From the NCBI RefSeq assembly GCF_022763245.1, contig NZ_JALEGV010000014.1:310001-374000 (forward strand): a DNA stretch of 64,000 nt. Direction: 5' to 3'. The notes beneath the pieces were generated by a model, which worked only from the letters and a program-made list of their open reading frames with translations, searched no databases and was not told the DNA's origin. Source of the DNA: Oricola sp. Its GTDB lineage: Bacteria; Pseudomonadota; Alphaproteobacteria; Rhizobiales; Rhizobiaceae. The translations under genes were made by a program, and so were the position numbers. Positions 1 to 10,284 of the stretch are shown here, in pieces. Position 1 is the first letter of the stretch, and each line of letters begins with the position of its first letter.

Positions 1-3
1 GGG

Positions 4-1014
4 TCAGGCGGGGTGTCCGCTGGAATCGCGGATGACGAGTTCGACGGGCGTGCGCAGTTCCGGCGCAGGCACGGTGCCTTCCTCCAGCCAGTCGAGGACG
101 GTGCCCGCGATCCGCACGCCGAAGCCGGCGATGTCGCAGCGCACGGTGGAGAGCCGCGGATAGGCCTGGGCGCATTCCTCGATGTCGTCAAAGCCGACGA
201 TCCGGAAATCCGAGCCCACCTTGCGGCCGATCTGGGCGCAGCCCGACAGCATGCCGAGCGCGACGAGATCGTTGAAGCAGATCGCCGCGCCGACGTCGGG
301 ATGTTCCTCGGCCAGCCGGATCGCGGTCTCGCGCCCGAAGGCCCGGCTGGCGCGGCCGGTCACAACCAGCGGCTCCACGCCTGCCGCCTTGAGCGTGGCG
401 CAGTAACCCGACATGCGCTCGCGCGTGACGTCCCGGCCTTCCAGCCCGCCGACGAAGGCGACGCGGCCCGGTCCCGTCTCCAGAAGATGCTCGGTCGCGC
501 AGCGGCTGCCGCCGACATAGTCGGGCGCGGCAAAGGGGAACAGATCGACGCGCGGGTCGACATTGCGCAACACCTGCATCGCCGGAATCGCCGCCCGGGC
601 GATGGCGTCGAAACTGGCCGCTTCCCCGCCATAGGTGGGCGAGATGATCAGTGCCGAAACGCCGTGTTCGATCATCGCGCCGACGACCTGCGCCTGAAGC
701 GCGGGGTCTTCGTCGGTGTTGGCGACGACCGCCGCGTAGCCGCGCGCCGACAGGGCCATCTGCAGCGAGGTCGCGAACTCGGTGAAGAAGGGGTTGCGCA
801 GGTCGTTGATGACGAGGCCGATCAACCCGGCATTGGCGGTGCGCAGATTGGCGGCCGAGCGATTGTAGAAATAGCCGATCTCGGCCATCGCCTCGCGCAC
901 CAGCTTGCGCGTTTCCTCGCGCACTTGCGGGCTGTTCTGCAGGACGAGGCTGACGGTGGATTTCGACACGCCCGCCTTGCGCGCCACGTCGATGATCGTC
1001 GGCCTGCGCTCCAT
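4..1014 (-). CDS. LacI family transcriptional regulator
   Basis: A 336-residue LacI/GalR-type repressor. The N-terminal helix-turn-helix (residues about 5-30, containing DVARKAGVSKSTVS) is followed by the hinge helix region (about 45-60) and a periplasmic-binding-protein-like effector domain, the usual length and layout for the family. It is the last gene of the long minus-strand catabolic operon that starts at 15162, 9 bp after the DUF993 gene, so it is probably made from the message it controls. The two palindromes TGGAACGTTCCA at the operon promoter (15179-15210) have the central-CG symmetry typical of LacI-family operators and are its likely targets. The inducer is unknown, presumably the imported substrate or a catabolite of it. 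Confidence 0.93.
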   Translation of the reverse strand: MERRPTIIDVARKAGVSKSTVSLVLQNSPQVREETRKLVREAMAEIGYFYNRSAANLRTANAGLIGLVINDLRNPFFTEFATSLQMALSARGYAAVVANTDEDPALQAQVVGAMIEHGVSALIISPTYGGEAASFDAIARAAIPAMQVLRNVDPRVDLFPFAAPDYVGGSRCATEHLLETGPGRVAFVGGLEGRDVTRERMSGYCATLKAAGVEPLVVTGRASRAFGRETAIRLAEEHPDVGAAICFNDLVALGMLSGCAQIGRKVGSDFRIVGFDDIEECAQAYPRLSTVRCDIAGFGVRIAGTVLDWLEEGTVPAPELRTPVELVIRDSSGHPA

Positions 1015-1023
1015 GGCTTTGCC

Positions 1024-2187
1024 TTATTCGATCCCATGCAGGGCCAGCAGGATGCGCATGCGTTCTTCCGCCAGCTCCGGCTTCGACAACAGTCCGGCAC
1101 GATCGGCGAGCCGGAACACCTCGGCATAATGGACGATGTCGCGGCTCGATTGGAAGCCCGCCGGCATGATGAAATGCGACTGCGTGCCGTTCAGCCACGA
1201 CAGAAACGCGATGCCCGCCTTGTAGAAGCGGGTGGGCGCGCGGAAGATCTCGCGGCTGAGCGGCACGGTCGGCGCGAACAGCCGGTGATAGGTGTCCATG
1301 TCACCCATGGCGAGCGCTTCCAGCGCCTGTGCGGCCGCCGGCGCGATGGCGGCGAAGATGCCCAATAGCGCATGGGAATAATGCGTGCCGTCGCCCGCGA
1401 TCAGGTCGGCATAGTTGAAATCGTCGCCGGTATAGAGCCGCACCCCGTCGGGCAGGCGCGCCCGGAACGCCTCCTCATGCGCCTGGTCGAGCAGCGAGAT
1501 CTTGATGCCGTCGACCTTGGCCGGATTGGCCTCGATGATGCGCAGCACCGCATCGGAGGCCTCGGCCACGTCGGTCGAACCCCAATAGCCGGTCAGCGCC
1601 GGGTCGAACATGTCGCCGAGCCAGTGCAGGATCACCGGTTCGGCCGCCTGGTCGAGCAATCGGCCATAGACGCGCGCATAGGTCTCCGCGCCGGCGCCGA
1701 TCGCCGGAAAGGCGCGTGACGCCATCAGGATCAGCTGTCCGCCGGCCGCCTCGATGGCCGCCATCTGCGTCTCGTAGGCCGCGATGATCGCGTCGGCATC
1801 CCTCAACGCGTCGAGCGCGACATGGTCCGTGCCGGCCCCGCAGGCGACGCGCGGCTTCATCGGATGCGTCTTTGCCGCGGCCATCGTGCGTTCGATGAGT
1901 TCCCTTGCGGTCAGCCAGTCGACGCCCATGCCGCGCTGGGCGGTGTCCATGGCTTCGGCCAAGCCGAGGCCTTGGTCCCACAGCCCCTGCCGGAAGGCGA
2001 GCGTGGCGTCCCAGTCGACGGCCGGCCGGGTGTCCCAGGGATTGCGCTCGGCGATGGGGTCGGAGACCACATGCGCGGCGGCGAACGCGGTGCGTGTCAG
2101 CGGCACGCGCGGCGCGCGGGGCTCAAGCGGCGTGCCGGTCAGCGCATAGGCTTCGAGGCGGTTGTCCTTCGTGGGCAGGGTCAGCAT
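1024..2187 (-). CDS. DUF993 family protein (dihydrodipicolinate-synthase-like fold)
   Basis: A 387-residue protein that I recognise as the DUF993 group, usually annotated as dihydrodipicolinate synthase family protein. Typical stretches include VACGAGTDHVA (about 119-129), the HWLGDMFDPALTGYWGS segment (about 196-212) and the IKISLLDQ strand that in the TIM-barrel family carries the Schiff-base lysine (KIS, about residue 237). By family fold it may be an aldolase or lyase acting on a 2-keto acid or keto-sugar, but no reaction is established that I know of. It lies 2 bp after a GMC oxidoreductase and 9 bp before the LacI gene, within the operon. Its place downstream of sugar-oxidising enzymes suggests C-C cleavage of an oxidised intermediate; that is inference. 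Confidence 0.8.
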   Translation of the reverse strand: MLTLPTKDNRLEAYALTGTPLEPRAPRVPLTRTAFAAAHVVSDPIAERNPWDTRPAVDWDATLAFRQGLWDQGLGLAEAMDTAQRGMGVDWLTARELIERTMAAAKTHPMKPRVACGAGTDHVALDALRDADAIIAAYETQMAAIEAAGGQLILMASRAFPAIGAGAETYARVYGRLLDQAAEPVILHWLGDMFDPALTGYWGSTDVAEASDAVLRIIEANPAKVDGIKISLLDQAHEEAFRARLPDGVRLYTGDDFNYADLIAGDGTHYSHALLGIFAAIAPAAAQALEALAMGDMDTYHRLFAPTVPLSREIFRAPTRFYKAGIAFLSWLNGTQSHFIMPAGFQSSRDIVHYAEVFRLADRAGLLSKPELAEERMRILLALHGIE

Positions 2188-2189
2188 GG

Positions 2190-3776
2190 CTACAGTCCGT
2201 GGCTGGCGCGGATCATGTCGGCGGCCTTCTCGCCGATCATGATCGCTGCGGCATTGGTGTTGGAGGAGATGACGGTCGGCATGATCGAGGCGTCGGCGAC
2301 GCGCAGCGCCTCGATGCCGTTGAAACGCAGTTGCGGGTCGAGCACGGCGTCGGGGTCGATGCCCATCCGGCAGGTGCCGGCGGCGTGGTGCGAGGTCTTG
2401 GAATGCGCGCAGATGAAATCGAAATAGTCGTCGTCGCTCGTCACGTCCGGTCCGGGCAGGCGCTCGGCCTTGATGAAGGGCTTCAGCGGTGCCTGGGCGA
2501 GGATCCTCTGGGCGAGCTTCAGGCCTTCGATCGACAATTCGCGGTCGCGCGGGTCGGCGAGGTAGTTCGGGTCGATCAGCGGTGCGGCGGCCGGGTCGGC
2601 ACTTTGCAGCCGCACCGAGCCGCGCGAGCGAGGCCGCAAATAGCAGGCGTTCAGCGTCACGCCGCCGTCGGGCATCGCGGCGACGCCGGCTTCGATGCCG
2701 GTGCCGAGGCCGAGATGCAGCTGGATGTCGGGCGAACGCGCCTCCGGATCGGCATACCAGAAGCCGCCGGTCTCGAAGAGCGACGAGGCGACCGGGCCCT
2801 TGCGCGTGAGCAGATATTGAAGCCCGGCGACGGCCGACCAGTGCAGCTTGGCGAACCGGTCATAGGTGTGCGGGCCGCTCACCTCGCAGATGCAGTAGAG
2901 ATCCAGATGATCCTGCAGGTTGGCACCCACCTGCGGCTGATCGAGGGCCACCGGGATGCCGAGGCCGGAAAGGTCGTCGGCAGGGCCGATACCGGACAGT
3001 TGCAGGAGCCGCGGCGAACCGATGGCGCCGGACGACAGGATCACCTCCGCCGACGCCGTCAGAACCGTTCCGTCGACGAGTTCGACACCGGTCGCGCGGC
3101 CCGCCTCCACGACGATGCGCTTCACCTGAGCGCCCATGCGCACCGTCAGGTTCGGCCGTCCGCGGTTCGGCGCGAGATAGGCCATCGCCGCCGAGGAGCG
3201 GCGGGCGTTGCGCTGGGTCAGCTGGTAGAAGCAGACGCCGTCCTGCGTCTCGCCGGCGATGTCCGTGTTGCGTGGGATGCCCAGCTGCGCTGCCGCCTCG
3301 AAATAGGCGTCGCAGATCGGGAGCGGCGCGGAGGGTTGCGACACGCCGAGCGGTCCGCCCTTGCCGTGATAGCGGTTCTCGTAGGTGTCGTTGTCCTCGG
3401 CCTTCCTGAAATAGGGCAGGACGTCCTCGTAGCCCCAGCCCTCGCAGCCCATCTGGCGCCATTCGTCGTAATCTTGCGCGTTGCCGCGCGTGTAGATTTG
3501 CGCGTTGATCGCCGAACCGCCGCCGATGACCTTGGCCTGCGTGTAGTTGAACACCCGGTCCTTCATGTGGCGCTGCGGCACGGTCGACCAGCCCCACGAG
3601 CCGATGCCCTTGGTCATCTTCGCGAAGCCTGCCGGCAGGTGGTAGAAGGGGTGGCGGTCGCTGCCGCCGGCTTCCAGCAGCAGGACCTTGGCCGCCGGGT
3701 CCTCGGACAGGCGGGCGGCCAGCACGCTGCCGGCCGAGCCGCCGCCGATGATGATGAAATCGTAACCCGCGGGCAT
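2190..3776 (-). CDS. GMC family oxidoreductase, choline/alcohol dehydrogenase-like
   Basis: A 528-residue FAD-dependent glucose-methanol-choline oxidoreductase. The N-terminal ADP-binding motif GGGSAGSVLAARLSE (about 12-26), the GMC signature around GGGSAINAQIYTRGN (about 85-99), the second signature SSGAIGSPRLLQLSGIGP (about 249-266) and the C-terminal catalytic-histidine region (HHAAGTCRMG, about 462) are all present, and the length is normal. It resembles the choline dehydrogenase / long-chain alcohol dehydrogenase branch and so probably oxidises a primary or secondary alcohol group. A good ribosome site (GAGGA) lies 6 nt before the ATG. It is 9 bp after the SDR gene in the operon. The substrate is not deducible from sequence alone. 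Confidence 0.92.
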   Translation of the reverse strand: MPAGYDFIIIGGGSAGSVLAARLSEDPAAKVLLLEAGGSDRHPFYHLPAGFAKMTKGIGSWGWSTVPQRHMKDRVFNYTQAKVIGGGSAINAQIYTRGNAQDYDEWRQMGCEGWGYEDVLPYFRKAEDNDTYENRYHGKGGPLGVSQPSAPLPICDAYFEAAAQLGIPRNTDIAGETQDGVCFYQLTQRNARRSSAAMAYLAPNRGRPNLTVRMGAQVKRIVVEAGRATGVELVDGTVLTASAEVILSSGAIGSPRLLQLSGIGPADDLSGLGIPVALDQPQVGANLQDHLDLYCICEVSGPHTYDRFAKLHWSAVAGLQYLLTRKGPVASSLFETGGFWYADPEARSPDIQLHLGLGTGIEAGVAAMPDGGVTLNACYLRPRSRGSVRLQSADPAAAPLIDPNYLADPRDRELSIEGLKLAQRILAQAPLKPFIKAERLPGPDVTSDDDYFDFICAHSKTSHHAAGTCRMGIDPDAVLDPQLRFNGIEALRVADASIMPTVISSNTNAAAIMIGEKAADMIRASHGL

Positions 3777-3785
3777 CGTCAGTCC

Positions 3786-4544
3786 TCACAAGCGCGCAAT
3801 GGAAAGGCCGCCATCGACCGGGATGACCGCGCCGTTGGCGAAGGCCATCTGTCCGGTGGCGAGCGGCACCACGATCGAGCCGATGTCGGCGGGATGGCCC
3901 CAGCGTCCGGCCGGCACCAGCCCGCCTTCGATGCGGGCCGTGTAGGCGTCCTTCACGCCGGCGGTCATGCCTGTCTCGATGATGCCGGGCCGAAGTTCGA
4001 AAACGCCGATTCCCAGCGGCGCGAGGCGCGTGGCAAACAGCTTCGCCATCATCGAGGCGCCGGCCTTGGAGATGCAGTATTCGGCGCGTTCGATCGACAC
4101 CGCCTCCGCGCTGACCGAGGTGACGAAGACGATCGAGCGATAGGTGTCCGCTTCACGGGCGGCCATGCGCTTGCCGGTCTCCTGCGCCAGGAAGAAGGAG
4201 CCGCGCAGATTGACGTCGAGCACGAAGTCGAAATTCGCCGGCGTGACGTCGAACATGTCGCCACGCACCTTCGCCGGCACGCCGGCATTGGAGACGAGGC
4301 AGTCGACCGGGCCGAGCCGGTCCTCGACGGCGTCGAGCAGAGCGGCGACATGGCCGACATCGGCGACGTCATGGCGGACATAGCAGGCGTCCGGCCCGAG
4401 CCGTTCGAGGGCGGTCGTGACGGCGACGTCGTCGGGTGCGCGTTCGGCTGCGAGCGCGATCGCGAAACCGGCGCCCGCCAGCGCCTCGGCGATGCCGAGA
4501 CCGATCCCCTGCTGGCCTCCGGTGATCAATGCGACCGGCTTCAT
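3786..4544 (-). CDS. SDR family oxidoreductase
   Basis: A 252-residue classical short-chain dehydrogenase/reductase. The cofactor motif TGGQQGIGLGIA is at about residues 7-18, NAG at about 85, the catalytic serine in VTSVSAE (about 138) and YCISK (about 152-156) supplies Tyr and Lys. The start at 4544 was chosen because its ATGA overlaps the stop of the upstream GMC gene (4541) and because the in-frame extension upstream is arginine-rich shadow sequence. It is annotated in relatives as 3-ketoacyl-ACP reductase (FabG-like), but in this operon it more likely interconverts a hydroxyl and a keto group of the catabolised compound using NAD(P). Confidence 0.92.
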   Translation of the reverse strand: MKPVALITGGQQGIGLGIAEALAGAGFAIALAAERAPDDVAVTTALERLGPDACYVRHDVADVGHVAALLDAVEDRLGPVDCLVSNAGVPAKVRGDMFDVTPANFDFVLDVNLRGSFFLAQETGKRMAAREADTYRSIVFVTSVSAEAVSIERAEYCISKAGASMMAKLFATRLAPLGIGVFELRPGIIETGMTAGVKDAYTARIEGGLVPAGRWGHPADIGSIVVPLATGQMAFANGAVIPVDGGLSIARL

Positions 4545-6028
4545 GCCGCGAGGTCCTTTCGGATGGTGTCGGCGGCGCGCAGCGACATGGCCGCCACGGT
4601 CAGCGCCGGATTGACGGCGGCCGAGGTCGGCAAGGCTCCGGCGTCGGTGACGAAGAGGTTCGGATGATCCCAGGACCGGCATTGCGGATCGAGGACCGAG
4701 GCGGCGGGATCGGCGCCGATGCGCACGGTGCCGCATTGATGCGACGGCACGCGGCCGTCGAACAGGCGCGACAGGACCACCGGGAAGCCGGCGGCGCGCA
4801 GGGTCTCCTTGATCTTCGACACCAGCCCGTGATGGGCGACCATGTTGGAGCGCCGCCAGACGAGCTGGATGTCGCCTCCGGACAGCACGACGCGGCTTTC
4901 CGGGTCGGGCAAGTCCTCGGAGATGGCGTAGAGATCGACGGCGTGGCCGGAGACGTAGCGGGCAAGCGGCATCGGCAGCGACGGCACGTTGGCGCGCAGG
5001 ATGTCCGGCACGACGCGGCCGAGCAGCTGGATGTTGCCGAGTGGCGGGCCGCCCGCGCCGTCGTCGAAATACCAGTCGTTGATGCCGAAGGTCTTCTGGT
5101 AGACGGAATCGTTGCGGAACCGCGGATCGAAGGCGATCAGCGCGCTGGCATTGTGGTTCATGAAGCAGCGGCCGACCTGGTCGGACGTGTTGGCTAGACC
5201 CGAAGCGAGCAGCAGCGCCGCCGATTGCACCGCGCCGGCGCAGAGCGCGACGACGCGCGGCGTCAGGCGGCGGGTCTCGCCGTCCTTCTCGTAGACGACG
5301 TCCGTGATGCGCCTGCCGTCCGGCCCGGCCTTCAGCCCGGTGACGCGGGCGCCGGTCACAAGCTCGACATTGTCGTGGGAAAGCGCTTTGGCGAGGCCGC
5401 AGGTCTCGGCGTCCATCTTGCCGCAGCGCGTGTCGGGATAGCCGTCCCAGCCGGTCTTCCCATGCGCGAGCCAGCGCTCGATGTCGACGCCGAGCGGCAG
5501 CGAGAAGGGGTGCGCGCCGGCCTTCTCCAGCCGGGCGCGGACATGGGCGATCGCCGGTTCGTCGGGGACCGGTGCGAAGGGATAGGCCCCGGCATGGGGC
5601 GGTTCGGTCGGGTCGGAAGACGTGTCGCCACGCACCTGATACAGCCTCTCGGCGGCGTCATACCAGGGCGCGAGTTCGTCATAAGAAAACGGCCAGGCCG
5701 GCGAGACGCCCTCGGCATGCTGCAGTTCGTCGAAATCGCGCTCCCGGTAACGGATCAGCACCGCGCCGTAGAGCTTGGTGTTGCCGCCGACCTGGTAGTA
5801 GTTGCCGGGCGCGAAGCGGGCGCCCGTCTCGTCCAGCCAGGTCTCGTCGGCCAGGAAGGCGCTGTTGCGGAAGATGCGATTCGGGTCGCGAGCGGGCGCG
5901 TCGTCCGGGATCTGCTGGCCGCGTTCCAGGATGACGATGCGCGCGCCGGTCGGCGCAAGGCCGGCCGCGAGTGTCGCGCCGCCCATGCCCGAGCCGATGA
6001 TGACGATGTCCGGCGATGATGAAGACAT
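4541..6028 (-). CDS. GMC oxidoreductase, pyranose/glycoside-oxidase-like branch
   Basis: A 495-residue FAD enzyme from a different GMC branch than its neighbour at 2190. It has the N-terminal IIGSGMGGATLAAGL motif (about 10-24), the segment VGGNTKLYGAVLIRYRERDF (about 79-98) that is characteristic of bacterial pyranose-2-oxidase and C-glycoside 3-oxidase relatives, a C-terminal SHQCGTVRIG block (about 430) and NPALTVAAMSLRAAD near the end. Family knowledge points to oxidation of a sugar ring hydroxyl; this is inference from motif resemblance. It lies 5 bp after the ABC ATPase gene and overlaps the SDR gene by 4 bp, so the two redox steps are translationally coupled. Confidence 0.88.
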   Translation of the reverse strand: MSSSSPDIVIIGSGMGGATLAAGLAPTGARIVILERGQQIPDDAPARDPNRIFRNSAFLADETWLDETGARFAPGNYYQVGGNTKLYGAVLIRYRERDFDELQHAEGVSPAWPFSYDELAPWYDAAERLYQVRGDTSSDPTEPPHAGAYPFAPVPDEPAIAHVRARLEKAGAHPFSLPLGVDIERWLAHGKTGWDGYPDTRCGKMDAETCGLAKALSHDNVELVTGARVTGLKAGPDGRRITDVVYEKDGETRRLTPRVVALCAGAVQSAALLLASGLANTSDQVGRCFMNHNASALIAFDPRFRNDSVYQKTFGINDWYFDDGAGGPPLGNIQLLGRVVPDILRANVPSLPMPLARYVSGHAVDLYAISEDLPDPESRVVLSGGDIQLVWRRSNMVAHHGLVSKIKETLRAAGFPVVLSRLFDGRVPSHQCGTVRIGADPAASVLDPQCRSWDHPNLFVTDAGALPTSAAVNPALTVAAMSLRAADTIRKDLAA

Positions 6029-6033
6029 GGATG

Positions 6034-7146
<1,113 letters not shown>

Positions 7147-7150
7147 TGTC

Positions 7151-8032
7151 TTACCCTTTTACCGATCCGGCCATCAGGCCGCGCACGAAGTAGCGGCCGG
7201 CGACGATGTAGACGAGGAGCGTCGGCAGGGCCGCCATGATCGCGCCGGCGAAATGGACGTTGTATTCCTTCACGCCCGTCGAGGACTGGACGAGGTTGTT
7301 GAGCGCCACGGTCATCGGCTGGCTGTCGAAATCCGAGAAGGACGCGCCGAACAGGAAGTCGTTCCAGATGTTCGTGAACTGCCAGATGATGCAGACGACG
7401 GCGATCGGGCCGGACGACGGCAGCATGATGCGGCGGAAGATGGTGAAGAAGCCGGCCCCGTCGATCATCGCCGCGCGCACCAGTTCCGTCGGGAACTGCT
7501 GGTAGTAGTTGCGGAAATAGAGCGTCGAGAAGCCGATGCCGTAGACGAGGTGGACGAAGACCAGCCCCGGCACCGTGCCGGCGAGCCCCATCAGGCCGAG
7601 CATCCGCGCCATCGGGATGAGCACCATCTGGAACGGGATGAAGCAGCCGAACAGCAACAGGCCGAAGATGATCGTGTCACCGCGAAAGCGCCACTTGGTC
7701 AGGACGTATCCGTTCAGCGCGCCGAGCACGGTGGAGATCGCGACGGCCGGCACAACCATCAGGATCGAATTGACGAAATAGGGTTTCAGCCCCGTCGCCG
7801 CGACGCCGATCTGGGCGGTCGCCCAGGCGCTCTGCCAAGGCGCGACGGTCCATTCGCGCGGCAGGGACATCATCCCGCCGGCCTGGATCTCGGAGAGCGG
7901 CTTGAGCGAGTTGACCACCATCACGTAGAGCGGCAGCAGGTAATAGAGGCAGAAGATCGCGAGCAGCGTGTAGATCACGAAGCGGGCGCCGGCGCCCGTG
8001 CGCACGACCTGGGAGGAAGCGTTGGTCGCCAT
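7151..8032 (-). CDS. Carbohydrate ABC transporter permease (MalG type)
   Basis: A 293-residue inner-membrane permease with about six transmembrane segments and the cytoplasmic EAA loop, here around FPTELVRAAMIDGAGFFTIF (about residues 180-200). It is the MalG-like partner of the MalF-like permease encoded just upstream. The start at 8032 was preferred because its ATG shares one base with the upstream stop (TGATG) and the longer in-frame reading is antisense-like arginine-rich sequence. Substrate specificity cannot be read from the permease; the CUT1 class usually carries oligosaccharides, polyols or glycosides. Confidence 0.93.
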   Translation of the reverse strand: MATNASSQVVRTGAGARFVIYTLLAIFCLYYLLPLYVMVVNSLKPLSEIQAGGMMSLPREWTVAPWQSAWATAQIGVAATGLKPYFVNSILMVVPAVAISTVLGALNGYVLTKWRFRGDTIIFGLLLFGCFIPFQMVLIPMARMLGLMGLAGTVPGLVFVHLVYGIGFSTLYFRNYYQQFPTELVRAAMIDGAGFFTIFRRIMLPSSGPIAVVCIIWQFTNIWNDFLFGASFSDFDSQPMTVALNNLVQSSTGVKEYNVHFAGAIMAALPTLLVYIVAGRYFVRGLMAGSVKG

Positions 8033-8928
8033 CACTTCTTCTCCCTGAGTTCGGACCAGATATAGGGCACCATGATCGCGGCGATCGACATCAGCATGAT
8101 CGTCGCCGAGGCAGCGCCGATGCCCATCTGGTTGCGGGTGAAGGTGTAGGAATACATGAAGGTCGCCGGCAGTTCGGTCGCCGTGCCGGGGCCGCCGCCG
8201 GTCAGCGCGATGATCAGGTCGTAGGACTTGATCGCCATGTGGGCGAGCACGACGAAGGCGGACATGAAGGCCGGGCGCAATTGCGGGATGACGATGCGGC
8301 GGTAGAGCGCCCAGTTCGACGCGCCGTCGATCTGCGCCGCCTTCAGGACCTCGTTGTCGATGCCGCGCAGGCCGGCGAGGAACATCGCCATGACGAAGCC
8401 GGAGGTTTGCCAGACTGCGGCGATGACGATGGTGTAGATCGCCATGTCGCGATCCTTGATCCATTCGAAGGCGAAGCTTTCCCAGCCCCAGGAATGCATC
8501 ACCGCCTGCAGGCCGATGCCGGGGTCGAGGAACCATTTCCACGCCGTGCCCGTGACGATGAAGGACAGGGCCATCGGGTAGAGATAGATCGTGCGGATGA
8601 AGCCCTCGGCGCGGATCTTCTGGTCGAGCAGGATCGCAAGCGCCAGGCCGAGCAGGCAGCAGATGATGATGTAGAGCGAGCCGAAGATCAGCAGGTTGTC
8701 GATCGCGATGCCCCACGCGCGCAGCTTGAACAGCTTGGCGTAGTTCTCCCAGCCGACAAGGCCGTAGCTGGGCAGGATGCGGCTGTCGGTGAACGACAGG
8801 TAGAAGGTGAACAGGATGAAGCCGTAGACGAAGATGACGACCATCGCGAAGCTCGGGCTCAGCACGAGCTTCGGCAGCGCGTTGCGCAGCCAGTCATTCC
8901 CCGCACGGGTGTTCGCGGTGGTTGCCAT
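8032..8928 (-). CDS. Carbohydrate ABC transporter permease (MalF type)
   Basis: A 298-residue inner-membrane permease with about six transmembrane segments and an EAA-like loop around NEVLKAAQIDGASNWALYRR (about 199-218). It is preceded by a strong ribosome site (AGGAGG, 6 nt spacing) and by a 55-bp gap after the binding-protein gene that contains a GC-rich hairpin (8945-8973). Its stop overlaps the next permease start by one base. It forms the membrane channel with the product of 7151-8032. Confidence 0.93.
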   Translation of the reverse strand: MATTANTRAGNDWLRNALPKLVLSPSFAMVVIFVYGFILFTFYLSFTDSRILPSYGLVGWENYAKLFKLRAWGIAIDNLLIFGSLYIIICCLLGLALAILLDQKIRAEGFIRTIYLYPMALSFIVTGTAWKWFLDPGIGLQAVMHSWGWESFAFEWIKDRDMAIYTIVIAAVWQTSGFVMAMFLAGLRGIDNEVLKAAQIDGASNWALYRRIVIPQLRPAFMSAFVVLAHMAIKSYDLIIALTGGGPGTATELPATFMYSYTFTRNQMGIGAASATIMLMSIAAIMVPYIWSELREKK

Positions 8929-8944
8929 GGGTCTCCTCCTGAAC

Positions 8945-8973
8945 GGGGAGGGGCGGATCGCCCGCCCGTCCCC
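8945..8973 (-). promoter_or_regulatory. GC-rich hairpin between binding-protein and permease genes
   Basis: An inverted repeat whose core is GGGCGG-ATCG-CCGCCC, flanked by GGGGA and GTCCCC arms that extend the stem. It sits in the 55-bp gap between the sugar-binding protein stop (8984) and the permease start (8928). There is no U-tract, so it is unlikely to be an efficient terminator. Hairpins here commonly protect the upstream binding-protein message from 3' exonuclease; that role is inferred. Confidence 0.6.
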
Positions 8974-8983
8974 TTGTCGCGAC

Positions 8984-10234
8984 TTACTGCGCCAGTTCGA
9001 CGGCGGAGACGAGTTCGGAGACGGCCGTCTCGGAATCGTACTCGCCGTTGAAGTGGGCGGTGATCACGTCATACATGGCGTTCTTGATCGACGCCGGATT
9101 GGCGTGACCGTGGGCCATCGAGCCGAACAGGTTGCCGGAGGACGACGCGGCGGCCAGGTCCTTCATGCCCTGCTTGCCGCAAGCGTCGAAATCGGCGTCC
9201 GGAACATCGACGCGCGCCGGGACCGAGCCCTTGACCACGTTGAAGGCCGACTGGAAGGTCGGCGACATGATCGCCTTGGCGAGGGCGGCCTGCTCATCCG
9301 ACGGCGTGTCGCCCTGCTTGAACAGCGCGAACTGGTCGGAGTTGAAGGTCACCTGGTCCTGCGTGCCCGGGAAGCGGAAGCACAGGAAGTCTTCGCCCGG
9401 CGCCTTGCCGGCATTGAGGAACTCGCCCTTCGCCCAGTCGCCCATGAACTGGAAGGCGGCTTCGCCGTTGATGACCATGGCAGAGGCCAGGTTCCAGTCG
9501 CGGCCGGAGAAGTTGTCGTCGACGAAGGACCGGATCACGGCCATGCGGTCGAAGGCTTCCTTCATCGTGTCGGAGCCGAGCGTGTCGGGATCGAGGTCGA
9601 TGAAGGCCTTCTGGTAGAACTCGGGTCCGCCGGTCGCCATGGCGACGGCGTCGAACACCGTTGCGTCCTGCCAGGCCTGGCCGCCATGGGCGACGGCGAC
9701 CTTGCCGGCGTCCTTGACCGCCTGCATGGCGGCGACCAGTTCGTCCCAGGTGGTCGGCTGGGCGATGCCGAGCTCGTCGAGGATCGCCTTGTTGGCCCAG
9801 ACCCAGTTGGTGGAGTGGACGTTCACCGGAGCGGCGACCCACTGGCCATCATACTTGGAGAACTTCTGCAGCGCGCCCGGCACGACGTCGTCCCAGCCTT
9901 CGGCGGACGCCACGTCGTTCAGGTTGGCGAGCGCGCCTTCCTTGGCCCAGTCAGTGATGTCGAAGCCGAGCATCTGCACGGCGGTCGGCGCGTTGCCGGA
10001 GGTGACGCGGGCGCGCAGCACGGTCATCGCCTGGGTGCCGCCGCCACCGGCGACCGGCATGTCCTGCCAGCCGATGCCCTGCTTCTCGAGATCCTGCTTC
10101 AGCACGTTGAGCGCCGCGGCTTCACCGCCTGACGTCCACCAGTGCAGGACCTCAACGTCGCCGGCATGGGCAAAGCTCACCGACGAGGCGAGCACCGCGA
10201 AAGCCGCGACTGTCTTTCCGATTGTCGAACGCAT
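8984..10234 (-). CDS. Carbohydrate ABC transporter substrate-binding protein
   Basis: A 416-residue periplasmic binding protein (SBP_bac_1 / cluster B type). The start at 10234 gives a clear Sec signal peptide (hydrophobic core about 8-18, cleavage near SFAHA-G, residue about 23) and follows a strong ribosome site (GGAGGA, 7 nt). The mature N-terminus [15 protein letters not shown] is typical of sugar-binding proteins. It captures the substrate for the permease pair and ATPase that follow. The upstream aldehyde dehydrogenase gene ends 50 bp before it, so it stays within the operon. The ligand is unknown; neighbours suggest a glycoside or polyol later oxidised and CoA-activated. Confidence 0.94.
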   Translation of the reverse strand: MRSTIGKTVAAFAVLASSVSFAHAGDVEVLHWWTSGGEAAALNVLKQDLEKQGIGWQDMPVAGGGGTQAMTVLRARVTSGNAPTAVQMLGFDITDWAKEGALANLNDVASAEGWDDVVPGALQKFSKYDGQWVAAPVNVHSTNWVWANKAILDELGIAQPTTWDELVAAMQAVKDAGKVAVAHGGQAWQDATVFDAVAMATGGPEFYQKAFIDLDPDTLGSDTMKEAFDRMAVIRSFVDDNFSGRDWNLASAMVINGEAAFQFMGDWAKGEFLNAGKAPGEDFLCFRFPGTQDQVTFNSDQFALFKQGDTPSDEQAALAKAIMSPTFQSAFNVVKGSVPARVDVPDADFDACGKQGMKDLAAASSSGNLFGSMAHGHANPASIKNAMYDVITAHFNGEYDSETAVSELVSAVELAQ

Positions 10235-10284
10235 GGACTTCCTCCTCTTTTGCGTTTTATTCCGCTGCCGGGATGTCATATCGG

